NCBI GenBank assembly: GCA_041390365.1
Contig: JAWKQB010000005.1
Span: 36,718 to 100,717 of the forward strand
Length of the DNA stretch: 64,000 bases
Origin: Syntrophotaleaceae bacterium
Lineage (GTDB): Bacteria > Desulfobacterota > Desulfuromonadia > Desulfuromonadales > Syntrophotaleaceae
Reading direction: 5' to 3'
The notes under the pieces are model-generated. The model made no database searches. It was not told the origin of the DNA and saw only the letters and a list, made by a program, of their open reading frames with translations. The stretch's first letter is position 1; every line of letters begins with the position of its first letter. Shown here in pieces: positions 33,501 to 43,706 of this stretch. The translations under genes were made by a program, and so were the position numbers.

Positions 33501-36500
33501 TTAAAGCACAAACCCAGTGACCTCGACATCCAGCCACTTGCCGAGGAAGTCGTCCACCACCTTGGCGGGGGTCAGACCATCCCGCGGGCCGAAGCTGGCC
33601 GCCTGTTCGACCAGACTGCTGACTTCGGTCAAACTGGAAACGCCGGCCAGGGCACCAAGTCCCGAGGTGCCGGAAGAGGTCGGAACCCCGACGGAACCGA
33701 GGGAGAAGCTGATGTTCTGAGCATTGCGCACCTCGGTGGCGGCCAGCAGAATGCGCCCGCCGGCGATGCCCGCCTCACCGGCGTCGATGATCCCCTCGGG
33801 AGCGACGAGGATGATGTCGCCAGGATCGGGCTTCTCCTTTATCCCAGCCACACCGTCCGGATCGTAGGTCAGGGCGCGGATGCCGCTGCCAACAGCAGGC
33901 GGAGAATAGGAAACTCGATATTCGCCATACTCATCCACATATATAGTTTTGTCTGTCTGGCTGATGGCAGTGCGGGAACCACGGCCGGCATTAATGTCCC
34001 CCTGGTCGGCCCAGACAAAAATATCGCTTCCGCCATAAGTCATGACTCTCGATTCAAAGACGTTCAGATCACCGATATTCAAGATCGAAATATCGCCTCC
34101 CGCAGTGGTAAAAATACCCGTGCCCTTGTTGGTCCCGCTGTCGTTGATGCTGCTGCGGCCCACGTCGATATCCCCTGCAGCTGCGATGTAGATGTTGGAG
34201 GCTCCAGCAGTGGTGCTGATCAATGATTCCACCATTTTGAGATAACCTCTGCCAGCCTGGCGTTCCGTAATCCCCGGCGCCGGGCCAAAAACCATTTCGA
34301 TGAGCTCGCTGCGTGCTTTTTCGACGATGGCATTGGCATCAGCCGTGCGGCCGTCGGCCTGGGCCTCGACCAATTCCTGTCCGTAAACCTTGAGTGCGGC
34401 GAAAAACACGGCAGCGTCCTCCAGGGAAAAGTTCTCTGTTGCGTCCGTGGTGGAAACCTTCGTATCGTAACCCACCAGCACCAGCAGGTCGGCCCCCTCT
34501 GACCCCAAAGCCGAGTTTTTTGCACTGCCGCTGGCAACGATTCCTCGCGAGGTTCCGAGATCAAGGCTGTACCCGGCCTGAACAATCAGCGCACCGGGGC
34601 CGCCCTGTTCAATGCCGAACAGGGATTCCGTGGCCGTATTTTTCTTCAGTGCCGACTCCACCACGATACTGTTGCTTGCGGAAATGAGAGAAACATCATC
34701 CTCATTGAAGTTTTGGCCTACGTACCGAAGATAGCGAATATCTCCTCCGGCGGTGATGTGTGCCATCTTGGGCAACCGAAAGGCGATGTTCTCGATGTTG
34801 CGACCGGCTGTTATCTCGATGGCCTGGCCGTCGTCCTTGTGCAGGTCGCTGTTGCGATTTGACGCCTCGGCACTGAAAAACTGACTTTTGTCGATGGACC
34901 CATCCGTGGCGTAAACATCTGCGGGATCGTCATCGTTCATGATAATGCCAGAAATGGTTTGCCCAACAGACTCGGCTCTAATGTCTCGCCCGGCAACCAA
35001 CTGCAGATTGCCCTCGCTGGACGGGAGCATTCCGAAAAGCTGCTTCAACACGATGTCGCGGCCCGCTTGGATCACCACGGTTGCCGGCAGCACGCTTCGC
35101 CACCAATCCTTTGCGTCGTCGGAGGGATAAATAGGATGTTCGCCATACAGGACAACGTCCCCACCGATGCTTTGCAGGAACATACTGGTCTCCTCGGTCA
35201 TACCAAGGGTCCAAGTGGTACTGGAGGATGTCATGCCCTCGTGATCAGGATGAGCAATGAAAGGATCGACCACTGATGCGTGCAGATCTCCCTGAGCGGT
35301 GACCTGCAGGACAGTATCGAGTATTTCGAAGGACTGCTGGTCGTCGGTTGCACCTATATTACCCAGGGAGGCAATAGAGGCCGTTCCCTGCCGGTTGAGA
35401 AACCTCCCCGACAGGTCGCCGCCGGCGCTCAGCGTAAAGTTGCCGCTGCCGAACGTACCGGCCTGGGTAGTGAAGTCGGCGCCTGTCCGCACCGTCAGGT
35501 TTCCACCTCCCAGAGTGGCCAGTCCCTGAGTGGTACTCGACCCGTCGTAACTGGGTTGCCAGGAATATTTCCTCACTCGTCTGCCATTGATCATGACCAG
35601 CTTTGAAGTTACCTTATCCCAACCATTCCTGTTGTATCCCCCGATGATCGAACCATCCACATCGACAAAAACATCGCCACCGTGATCGTAATCCCAGTAA
35701 TCAGTTGCCCCCGCCTGCGCCTCTCCCAGGGTGCGCACGGTTCCCAGTGTGTTTCCGCTCTGATTGAGGGACAGGTTACCGCCGATCCGCAGATCGATGT
35801 CGCCGGTGGCGGTCTGGATGACCCCGCCGTTGATGGTCAGGTTACCTTCGGTCCTTACCTCTACGGCACCAGAATAGGAACCGATGTTGAAGGGGATGGC
35901 CGAAGAGATCATGGTGCCGCCATTGACTGCGGCGGTGCCGATATGAATGCTGTCACCGGCAGCCAGCGTGACCGGCCCGCTTTCGCTGTAGACCTGCAGA
36001 TTGTTGCCGATGGTGAGGGTCCCCGTATCGCGAACCGTGGCGGTAAAATCGGCGGCAGCCGGATCTGCGCCTGCCACCAGACTGATACCCCAGGAATCCT
36101 GTACGGGGCTCGTGGTCATTACTCCATTGCCATCCCTGACAGTGCCAGTCACTGTCATGTTGCCAGCAGCACGAACCACCAGGTTGCCGAGTACGTTCGA
36201 ATCCGAAAGATTCAACGCACCGACCGTCAGGTTCCCGTCGGACGTCGCCTCGATTCCGGCTCGCAACTGCAGTGCCTCGATGTCGGTCGATTCGAGAGCC
36301 AGGTTATCGAAGAGATCTTCCGCATTGGCGATCCAGGCTTCGGCATCGGCCAGATAGGAATTGAAGATGATCTGATTCAAAGGACCGTCGACCGAGTAGG
36401 TTTCCACTCCTTCGGCAATGACCTTATCGGCCCCGATGATCGTGCCCTGCAGATTTATGCCGGTGCTGCCGGCTACGCCGTCCTCTCGGGCAGCTCGGAA

Positions 36501-39500
36501 ATGGATTGATCCGCCTTGACCGCTGCCCGAAGCATCAATCAGCGCACCAGAAGCCATGTTGACCCACCCGTCACGGCTGTTCAGAACCACCGAACCGCCC
36601 TCGCCTGCGTCACCGGAAACATCGATAAGGCTGCCTGAGGCAAGAGTGAGATCCTGCCCGGAGTGAAGCTCCACCGTTCCTCCGGAGTCCCCGGACGCAT
36701 CAAGTGTTCCCGCCAGGCTCACCCCACCTGCGTCAGCGGCCAGGTAAACCTCCTGCGCCCTCACGATATCGGCCGCGGCGATGTTCAGGTCGCCGCTGCG
36801 CGCACGCACGGCGATGCGTTCATCAAAACCTCCTTCATGCAGTTGCGTATTGAGGGAGGAAAAATCGGCAACAGCGGCAATGTCCATATCGAAGGAGCCG
36901 CCATGGCCATTCTCCGACCCGCGCCGGCCGCGTAATTCGCCGGCCAGATTCACCCCGCCTGTGCCATCAACCAGTTTGATGCTCCCCGCATCCCCCTGCG
37001 CACCACCGGAGACGTCGATCAGGGAGCCTGCGGCCAGATCGATTTCACCGTCTTCGGCGATTACCTGGACACGTCCACCGGAAAAATAGGCGTTGCCTCG
37101 GTTCAGAATCTTTCCGTTTTCCTCAACAGACACACTGTCCGAGCCGTTCAGGGTCGTGGTCCCCGCGGTATTGTCGACGATGCTGTCGACCCGGATGGTG
37201 CCTGCAGCGATTTCGAAGCGTCCTCCGGCATTGCCGGCTTCCGGGATACCGTCATCACCACCGAGAATGGCGACGGTACCGATTCCGCCGTCGATGAGGT
37301 AATCAGCTGCTTCATAGGTATCCAGGCTGTTGCGCTCTCCGGTTACCTTCACCAGCGGCGTGCTGACAGTCAAATCTCCATCCAGGGTGAAGGACCCCTG
37401 TCCCGTAACCGAAACCTTCTCGGCGGCCTCGATATTGATGGTTCGGAATCCGTCGGTGCGGACATCGCCGTTCGCCATCTGCACGACGTTGGCCACCAGG
37501 GTGAGATTGCCGATATCCTCGGCGCTGCCTTCGTTCGATTTTTGCCCGCTGTTGCCCAAGATAATGGTTTGGGCGGCAAGACGGACATCGCCTCCATTAC
37601 CCACCAGTCGGGCCTCATCGAGGTAAAGCTGGTTGTTCACCTCCAGGTTAAAGCTGCCGTTGAATGCTATGTCCGATTCGCTTTTCAGGCCGATATTGGC
37701 GATATTTTCGAACAAGGACCAGAATTCCCTGGTAATGACCAAACCCTGCTCTCCACCGGTGTCATCGCCCTCGACGAAAACGATCCGCTTGCCCAGCAGG
37801 TTGACGGTGCTGTTGTCGATCTGGAAATGACCCTCCAGGCCATCCCCCCGCAGTTCGAGATCGTTCGTGGCCAAATTCAAGGCATCGGACACATGAACCT
37901 TCGATCCTTCCCCCAACACTACCTCGACATCCGGAGCATTGAAGGTGACCTCTCCGGCCTCGATGGTCGAGTCCTTCATCAGATAGATGCCGTTTTCGCC
38001 ATCGGCCAGATCTCCATTTTTGCCGCAAGTCAGGGTAAGGCTGGTCCCGGCAACCTGCAATTCGCTGCCTTCCTCCAGGGTGATTTTGGTGGTTTTGTCC
38101 TCCTGACCCAGCTCGACGGCGGCAAAGCCGGACAGGGCTCCACCGTCGATCAGCAGTGTGTCCAGATGTTCCGCGGACAAGCCATCGGCAAAACCGAACT
38201 CATCCCAGGCGATAGCCGAGGTTCCTTGGCTGGAAGCCGTGACCACCACCTCTGCGCCGCTGAGAGTCATGCTGCCGCCGGTATACAGTCCCTCGAGGGG
38301 CGACGCGTTGAGGGTGCCGTCAACAACAGTGGTCTCTCCCAGCAGGGAAATGCTGCCGGCATCCCCTTGGGCGAAGGCGGCCACTTCAAAATCACCTTCC
38401 GCCAGCAGGTCCCTGAGTTTGCGTACCGAATAGCTTTTGAGGGCTGCCGCATCTATGTCTGTCCCCTGCCAGGTCTGGTAACCGGCAACGATCCGGTAGC
38501 CTTCCTCGGTATACTGAGCGCCCCCCGCCTGGTAAATAGTCCCCAGGTCCGCAAGCACCAAAGCATTTTCGAACTGGGAATACTCATCGGCCAGCTCGGC
38601 GTATTGCTCGGCCATCAGGGCGTACTGCTCGGCCTGGCGGCCGTAATCGGCCGCCTCCTGCCGGTATTGCTCGGCCAGAGCCGTATACTGCGCTGCGGAG
38701 ATTTCGTCTTCGGCGCCAGCGGCCAAAGCCTCGTTTTCCACGGCCAGAGCCGCGCTTTCCGCTGCCAGTTCGGCCTTTTGCCCCGACTGCCGGGTGTAAT
38801 CCTGCCGGATCTCGGTGTAGGCCGAGGCTACCAGGGCATAATCCTCGGAAACCACCGAGTAGACTCCGTCAGCAACTCCCTCGACCCCCTGCAGATACAC
38901 CGCTTCGCCCGGCAATTGCTGATCAGGGTCGGGCACCACGATCAGGGCTCCGCTCAAAGGATTGGTGCTGCCGTCGACCCCGGGCTGAAACTGGTAGGCG
39001 AAAATCGCCCCACCGCCCGAGACGTCGATCTGGGCCCCTTCAGCCATCAGCACCTGTTCCCCGGAAATGGTCACCCCATGGCCGAGTGCCTCTGTAACCT
39101 CTTCATGATCGCGCTCGCTCGCCGAAGTATCCTTTGTGTCATTGAACCAGGTTCCATCGGCGAGAGTACCGTAGGCGGTCGCCCCGGACCCCGTCGTGCG
39201 CAAAAGACTGCCTGGGGCCAGGTAAACCCGCCCGGAATTTTCATCGTCACCTTCGCCTGTGGCGATTAAGGCTACAGTTCCGTAGGGCGCTTCGATTGTG
39301 CCCCGATGCTCAATACCTCCCCCGGCCTCCAGCGTAATGCTGCCGCCAGCGGATGTCAGGGCTCTGGTGCTGTCGATAGAGCCAGGCAAGGTCGTGATTT
39401 TGCCGCCGATCTGGAACTTGAAATCCGCGGTAAGGGCTGAAGAAAAACTATCCTGATCGGCTAAACCTGATCCTGCAAAGGCCGCGAATTCGCCTGCCAG

Positions 39501-42500
39501 ATCATCGGGCACCTCGGGGAATATCCTCCCGGTCATTATAAGGTCGCCGCTGTGGGCCAACTTGCCGGACCAGGTCAAACTATCTGAATCATCACGAAGA
39601 CGAAGCTGGTAATCGAAATCGCTTACCCGCAATTCCCGGTCGGCCCCCAGGTAGACATTATCGAAGCCTGAAAGCTGAAGGTCCCCGACCAGGTCGATCC
39701 ATTCACCGGCTAGAACCAGTTGTCCCTCGCCAATAGCCACCGCATCGGCATCCTCAAAGACCCCCACCGAATTGATCAAACGCACCCAGGGAGACTCCAG
39801 CCATACGTCCGCATCTTCCCCGGCCGTAATCCTTGTTGTATCCAGAACCAGGGAACGGTCTAATCGGGCGCTAATTTCACCGTTGAACGACAATCCGCTA
39901 TAGCCGCGCAGAGTGAGGGCATCGAACCCGCCGGCAAGCCAATAATCAAAGTCCTCGCTGTCCAAAGACCAGTTCGTGGTCAAGTCGGTGTTGATCAAGG
40001 TCAGAGAACCACCCTGACCACTGGCCCTGTAAGCTTTGGCGAGGAGTTGACCACCCAGTTCAAGATTTGCGAAGGACAAGGTAATCTCCCCCGGATCCCC
40101 GCCGATGGGCACCTGGTTCAGTCGATGGTATTTATCCCGTATCCAGGTACGGGTGTCAGGTGCGGCGGATACATCAACAACCGCTCCTTCGGCAATCAGC
40201 AGGGTATCGCTCGAGGTTATAGTCACCGAGCCCCCGTCATGGGGGGACTGCGACCGGACCAGACCTGAGGCAGGTGCGGTGCCGGGCTCATTCCAGCCGC
40301 CCGCCAGGATGCGGGCCTCTTCACCGAGAATCAGGGGGTCATACCCCAGCGTGGCGAAGGTACTCGAAGCCGTCACATTCACCTCACCAGCCAGGGCTTC
40401 CAGCACACCGTTGATCTCCACCCCTGGACCGGAAATGCCGATCTGCCCGGTCGGCCCGACACTCAGGGTGGCACCGCTTTCCACTATGGTTCGGGCGATC
40501 CTCGTTTCTTCCTCTGGCACAGAGGGGTCCGGCTTGGCATCGATTGGTTTACCGGAGGCCAGTGTGATTGTCGATGCACCGAGGTATCCAGGCAGCGGCT
40601 GTCCATCGGCGGCATTGGGAACCTGCCAAGCCGTGCTGCTGGGGAAGATGCCCAGAGCTTCGTAACGGGATTGTTCGGCACTGGTTTCTGTGTTGAATTC
40701 GCTTCCCGGTTGAAGCCGGGCAACCGAAGGTTGAAGATGGACACCGCTTTTTACAATCAAATCTCGAGCACTTTTGAGATTGATACGTGTGAAGCCGCTG
40801 TCTCTCAATTGGGTGGTGCTCAGAACCAGTCCTTCATACCCGGGAGGCAACTCGCTGTCCGCCGTCATACCGCTGTCACCCACCAAAGCAGCGGTAACAG
40901 TTAAATCCGACGCATGAAGATTGAGTTCGCTGCCTGTCTGTCCGATCAGGGCCAGACCGGTCAGCTCACCGTCCAGGAACAGGGCGTCGCCCTGGATGGT
41001 CAGGCTGCCGGCATCGCCCCCCTCAATGTCTCCGTCCTCCGACCACTGGTAGCCTCCGCTGACGTCAATGCGGCTTCCTTGGGCCAACACAAGAGCGCAG
41101 ACCGGTGAAGCCAAATCTGAAATTGTGACCGTTCCACCATCGAGAATGCCCTGCACGATGCTGTCGCTGCCGCTTACAAGGCGATTGTCGTTCCGTTCCC
41201 CGGACACGTCGATCACCGCTTTTTCGCCGAGATAGAAACGGCTTTCATATTCTCCATAGCGGGGGTCAGCTTCAGTGGTTGAAGTTACGTTTTCCAGGAG
41301 GGAGTAGGCCAGGTCTCCCGACGGAACATACACCCTGCCCTCCTGAATGATGCGCCGGGCATAAACCGATAGACTTCCCCCCGCCTGCAACCCGATCTCT
41401 GCATTTTCAGCCAGGGTGAATTCTCCATTGGTTGATACGGTCAGGCTGCCCAAACCGGCCTCTTCGATCTTCCGTGCAGAAATGATATTGATCTGATTCT
41501 CATTGAGTTCGTCTGATTCCGAAAAATCACTCAAAGACGTAGTTGAATCGACAACCCGCACTGATTCGAGGATTGCATCGCGATCGCCCGGACTATTGTT
41601 ATCCCCAATCAATTCCCCAAGCTGCAGGAAACCTCCCTTGGGCCGTAACAGGCTGAGAAGCCCCTTCGCCTCTTCTTTATTGTCGTAAATCTGATAGGCG
41701 CCTATTGTGGCCTGACCCTTGAGGACCCCGTCGAGGACGATACGGGGCGCGATGAGTTTCAGAATGCCTGCATCGGCTCCGGCGACATGGTCGGGGATAT
41801 ATTTTTCGACGTTCTTTGTCGCACTGTACCTGCCCCACTGAGAGGCACTGGCAATGTCGGGTAAGGAACTGCCGGAAACGAGCCCGGTAACTTCGACAGT
41901 TCCGGAATCATATTCGATGCCGCCACCGGAAAAATCCAACAGCGCTCCATCGCGGACGATAATATCAGCGGTGTTGCCGGCTTCCTGGTTGAGACCGGAA
42001 TTGATGATTATGGTACCGCCGGTGGTGGCAAGCTCGGCTGCGGTCTGCTCCTGGGTGTTCAGAACGCCGCTGACATCCCCGATGGCCGAACCCTCGGTAG
42101 CCAGGAAACGAATGGTCTGACCCTGCAGTATCCCGCCTTTCTGGGCAAAATAATCCCGCAGTTCCAGGCTGTTGAGGGTTGTTTCGAGCACCAGGGATTC
42201 GGCGCCCTTGGTGACCCAAAGACCGCTGACGTCGATGATGCTGTCCTCAGCCAGATAGACTCTCTCACCTGCATCAATAGTTACATTGCCCGAAGGAGCG
42301 TCGATGATGCCGCGATGTTCCACTCGCGCCACCGTGTCTTCGCTGTCATAGGAAATGCCGTGAATCTTGATGTTGGCATCAACCTGAATATTTTTATCCA
42401 CTACATAGGTCTCAGTGGACGGGGTAATCGGGGTACTGGTACGGCTATTTTCCCCTGTACTGACCAGTTTGGAGGCCATCAGTTCTATCTGACTGGCTTT

Positions 42501-43589
42501 TTCAGGCGACGTGGCGGCCATTGCGTCCCAATTCTGGTATACTTCATTGCCGTACATTCCGATTAATCCAAGATTGGCCTCCAGAGCACCTCCTTCATAT
42601 ACTATTTCTACTAATCCTTGGTTGTTTATCTGCTCACGTACGTTCTCCCAGTTTTGTTCATTGATTGTTATCTCGTTGCCTTCTGCATCTATAAAAACGA
42701 TGTCAACATCCTCTCCTCTTTTCAGATTTTCCAGATAATTCCAGTTTTCATTGGATATATTTTTTCCTTCGCTTTTTGTTTCTTTCAATACAACCCGTCC
42801 TAACTGATTAACTACCTCGCCGGCATTCTCCTGAACCACATTTACCCTATAGCCCAGCTCGATGCGCGTCTGAGACTCAGTCTCCTGCTCCAGCAAAACC
42901 TTCGTACCTGCAGCCAATCCGATCTGTCCCGCGGTTGCACTGATGGTGTCCTCGTTGACGACCTTTTGGCCCAGCAGAAAAATCCGTCCACCAACCTCTG
43001 TGGCGGTGATAGTTCCCTGATTGCGGATGCCGTAGCCGGAGTCGGTTGCCGCGTAGTCGGCAAGACCCATGTAGTCTTCCGCCTGAAAGGTCAGGTTGTT
43101 GTTGATAAAGTTGGTATCGCTGATATTGAGGGTGGAAGCGGTCAGGGAGCCGACGTTGACCTGGGAGCCTTCGCCGAAGAGGATGCCGTTCTGGTTGATC
43201 AGGTAGATATGGCCGTCTGCTTTGAGCGTGCCGTAGATCTGACTGGGGTTTTGGTCGTGGATGCGATTGAGGGCGGCCCAGCTGCTGTTGCCCTGCTGCT
43301 CGAAATAGGTGGTGGCACCCTTGCCGATGTTGAAGGATTCCCAGTCGATGATGACTTTGGAGGTTTTCTGGTGGATGGTCAGAGTATCGCCTGAATAGTT
43401 GGCTTCGGCCACAGTGTCCGGGTCCACGCCTGAGGGAACCGCCACATTGAACCCCGTGGGCAGGGTTCCTTCCGGCACATTGGGCAGGTCGGCGGCGTTG
43501 TTGAAAGCCGAATACCGGCCGGCATAACTCGCCACGGGTGCGAAGGTCAACAGCCACACCAGCCATGCAGCACATATTTTTCGCAACAT
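33501..43589 (-). CDS. Giant filamentous-haemagglutinin-family adhesin (TpsA exoprotein)
   Basis: A 3362-residue exported protein. A signal peptide ends near residue 23 (VASYAG). The two-partner-secretion domain (about 25-270) contains IDWESFNIGKGATTYFEQQG, YGTLKADGHIYLINQNGILFG and ALNRIHDQNPSQIYG. The body is a long parallel beta-helix with recurring motifs such as GSLIDVSGG and INSGLNQEAG. A coiled-coil-like insertion lies at nt 38551-38850. The C-terminus ends FLGKWLDVEVTGFVL, as in other members of this family. The ATG is preceded by a run of G that can serve as ribosome binding site. It is secreted by the TpsB protein encoded next upstream. I see only two Cys in the mature part. Confidence 0.95.
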   Translation of the reverse strand: MLRKICAAWLVWLLTFAPVASYAGRYSAFNNAADLPNVPEGTLPTGFNVAVPSGVDPDTVAEANYSGDTLTIHQKTSKVIIDWESFNIGKGATTYFEQQGNSSWAALNRIHDQNPSQIYGTLKADGHIYLINQNGILFGEGSQVNVGSLTASTLNISDTNFINNNLTFQAEDYMGLADYAATDSGYGIRNQGTITATEVGGRIFLLGQKVVNEDTISATAGQIGLAAGTKVLLEQETESQTRIELGYRVNVVQENAGEVVNQLGRVVLKETKSEGKNISNENWNYLENLKRGEDVDIVFIDAEGNEITINEQNWENVREQINNQGLVEIVYEGGALEANLGLIGMYGNEVYQNWDAMAATSPEKASQIELMASKLVSTGENSRTSTPITPSTETYVVDKNIQVDANIKIHGISYDSEDTVARVEHRGIIDAPSGNVTIDAGERVYLAEDSIIDVSGLWVTKGAESLVLETTLNSLELRDYFAQKGGILQGQTIRFLATEGSAIGDVSGVLNTQEQTAAELATTGGTIIINSGLNQEAGNTADIIVRDGALLDFSGGGIEYDSGTVEVTGLVSGSSLPDIASASQWGRYSATKNVEKYIPDHVAGADAGILKLIAPRIVLDGVLKGQATIGAYQIYDNKEEAKGLLSLLRPKGGFLQLGELIGDNNSPGDRDAILESVRVVDSTTSLSDFSESDELNENQINIISARKIEEAGLGSLTVSTNGEFTLAENAEIGLQAGGSLSVYARRIIQEGRVYVPSGDLAYSLLENVTSTTEADPRYGEYESRFYLGEKAVIDVSGERNDNRLVSGSDSIVQGILDGGTVTISDLASPVCALVLAQGSRIDVSGGYQWSEDGDIEGGDAGSLTIQGDALFLDGELTGLALIGQTGSELNLHASDLTVTAALVGDSGMTADSELPPGYEGLVLSTTQLRDSGFTRINLKSARDLIVKSGVHLQPSVARLQPGSEFNTETSAEQSRYEALGIFPSSTAWQVPNAADGQPLPGYLGASTITLASGKPIDAKPDPSVPEEETRIARTIVESGATLSVGPTGQIGISGPGVEINGVLEALAGEVNVTASSTFATLGYDPLILGEEARILAGGWNEPGTAPASGLVRSQSPHDGGSVTITSSDTLLIAEGAVVDVSAAPDTRTWIRDKYHRLNQVPIGGDPGEITLSFANLELGGQLLAKAYRASGQGGSLTLINTDLTTNWSLDSEDFDYWLAGGFDALTLRGYSGLSFNGEISARLDRSLVLDTTRITAGEDADVWLESPWVRLINSVGVFEDADAVAIGEGQLVLAGEWIDLVGDLQLSGFDNVYLGADRELRVSDFDYQLRLRDDSDSLTWSGKLAHSGDLIMTGRIFPEVPDDLAGEFAAFAGSGLADQDSFSSALTADFKFQIGGKITTLPGSIDSTRALTSAGGSITLEAGGGIEHRGTIEAPYGTVALIATGEGDDENSGRVYLAPGSLLRTTGSGATAYGTLADGTWFNDTKDTSASERDHEEVTEALGHGVTISGEQVLMAEGAQIDVSGGGAIFAYQFQPGVDGSTNPLSGALIVVPDPDQQLPGEAVYLQGVEGVADGVYSVVSEDYALVASAYTEIRQDYTRQSGQKAELAAESAALAVENEALAAGAEDEISAAQYTALAEQYRQEAADYGRQAEQYALMAEQYAELADEYSQFENALVLADLGTIYQAGGAQYTEEGYRIVAGYQTWQGTDIDAAALKSYSVRKLRDLLAEGDFEVAAFAQGDAGSISLLGETTVVDGTLNASPLEGLYTGGSMTLSGAEVVVTASSQGTSAIAWDEFGFADGLSAEHLDTLLIDGGALSGFAAVELGQEDKTTKITLEEGSELQVAGTSLTLTCGKNGDLADGENGIYLMKDSTIEAGEVTFNAPDVEVVLGEGSKVHVSDALNLATNDLELRGDGLEGHFQIDNSTVNLLGKRIVFVEGDDTGGEQGLVITREFWSLFENIANIGLKSESDIAFNGSFNLEVNNQLYLDEARLVGNGGDVRLAAQTIILGNSGQKSNEGSAEDIGNLTLVANVVQMANGDVRTDGFRTINIEAAEKVSVTGQGSFTLDGDLTVSTPLVKVTGERNSLDTYEAADYLIDGGIGTVAILGGDDGIPEAGNAGGRFEIAAGTIRVDSIVDNTAGTTTLNGSDSVSVEENGKILNRGNAYFSGGRVQVIAEDGEIDLAAGSLIDVSGGAQGDAGSIKLVDGTGGVNLAGELRGRRGSENGHGGSFDMDIAAVADFSSLNTQLHEGGFDERIAVRARSGDLNIAAADIVRAQEVYLAADAGGVSLAGTLDASGDSGGTVELHSGQDLTLASGSLIDVSGDAGEGGSVVLNSRDGWVNMASGALIDASGSGQGGSIHFRAAREDGVAGSTGINLQGTIIGADKVIAEGVETYSVDGPLNQIIFNSYLADAEAWIANAEDLFDNLALESTDIEALQLRAGIEATSDGNLTVGALNLSDSNVLGNLVVRAAGNMTVTGTVRDGNGVMTTSPVQDSWGISLVAGADPAAADFTATVRDTGTLTIGNNLQVYSESGPVTLAAGDSIHIGTAAVNGGTMISSAIPFNIGSYSGAVEVRTEGNLTINGGVIQTATGDIDLRIGGNLSLNQSGNTLGTVRTLGEAQAGATDYWDYDHGGDVFVDVDGSIIGGYNRNGWDKVTSKLVMINGRRVRKYSWQPSYDGSSTTQGLATLGGGNLTVRTGADFTTQAGTFGSGNFTLSAGGDLSGRFLNRQGTASIASLGNIGATDDQQSFEILDTVLQVTAQGDLHASVVDPFIAHPDHEGMTSSSTTWTLGMTEETSMFLQSIGGDVVLYGEHPIYPSDDAKDWWRSVLPATVVIQAGRDIVLKQLFGMLPSSEGNLQLVAGRDIRAESVGQTISGIIMNDDDPADVYATDGSIDKSQFFSAEASNRNSDLHKDDGQAIEITAGRNIENIAFRLPKMAHITAGGDIRYLRYVGQNFNEDDVSLISASNSIVVESALKKNTATESLFGIEQGGPGALIVQAGYSLDLGTSRGIVASGSAKNSALGSEGADLLVLVGYDTKVSTTDATENFSLEDAAVFFAALKVYGQELVEAQADGRTADANAIVEKARSELIEMVFGPAPGITERQAGRGYLKMVESLISTTAGASNIYIAAAGDIDVGRSSINDSGTNKGTGIFTTAGGDISILNIGDLNVFESRVMTYGGSDIFVWADQGDINAGRGSRTAISQTDKTIYVDEYGEYRVSYSPPAVGSGIRALTYDPDGVAGIKEKPDPGDIILVAPEGIIDAGEAGIAGGRILLAATEVRNAQNISFSLGSVGVPTSSGTSGLGALAGVSSLTEVSSLVEQAASFGPRDGLTPAKVVDDFLGKWLDVEVTGFVL
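38551..38850 (-). other. Tyr/Ala/Glu/Gln-rich heptad insertion inside the adhesin
   Basis: Within the beta-helical adhesin this stretch codes repeating seven-residue units such as AEQYALM-AEQYAEL-ADEYSQF and earlier LAAESAALAVENEALAAG. It looks like an alpha-helical coiled coil that interrupts the beta-helix. The flanking protein sequence returns to beta-helix style on both sides. Confidence 0.75.
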
Positions 43590-43609
43590 TGTCGCCCCCT
43601 ATCGAAAAT

Positions 43610-43651
43610 CAGTGATCAGTCATGATTGATCAGTGATCGGTGTTCAATGAC
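43610..43651. repeat. CAGTGAT heptamer array
   Basis: Six degenerate units (cagtgat, cagtcat, gattgat, cagtgat, cggtgtt, caatgac) lie between tpsB and tpsA. Confidence 0.8.
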
Positions 43652-43706
43652 TGAAACCTGACCAGAAAATAGATTTGTTATTTAGCGTGGACCAGCAACA
43701 AGCAAC

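Noticed and set aside
33501..43589. Exosortase substrate (PEP-CTERM) or autotransporter
   Set aside because: The C-terminus lacks a sorting signal, a membrane helix plus Arg cluster, or a beta-barrel translocator; TpsB upstream supports two-partner secretion.
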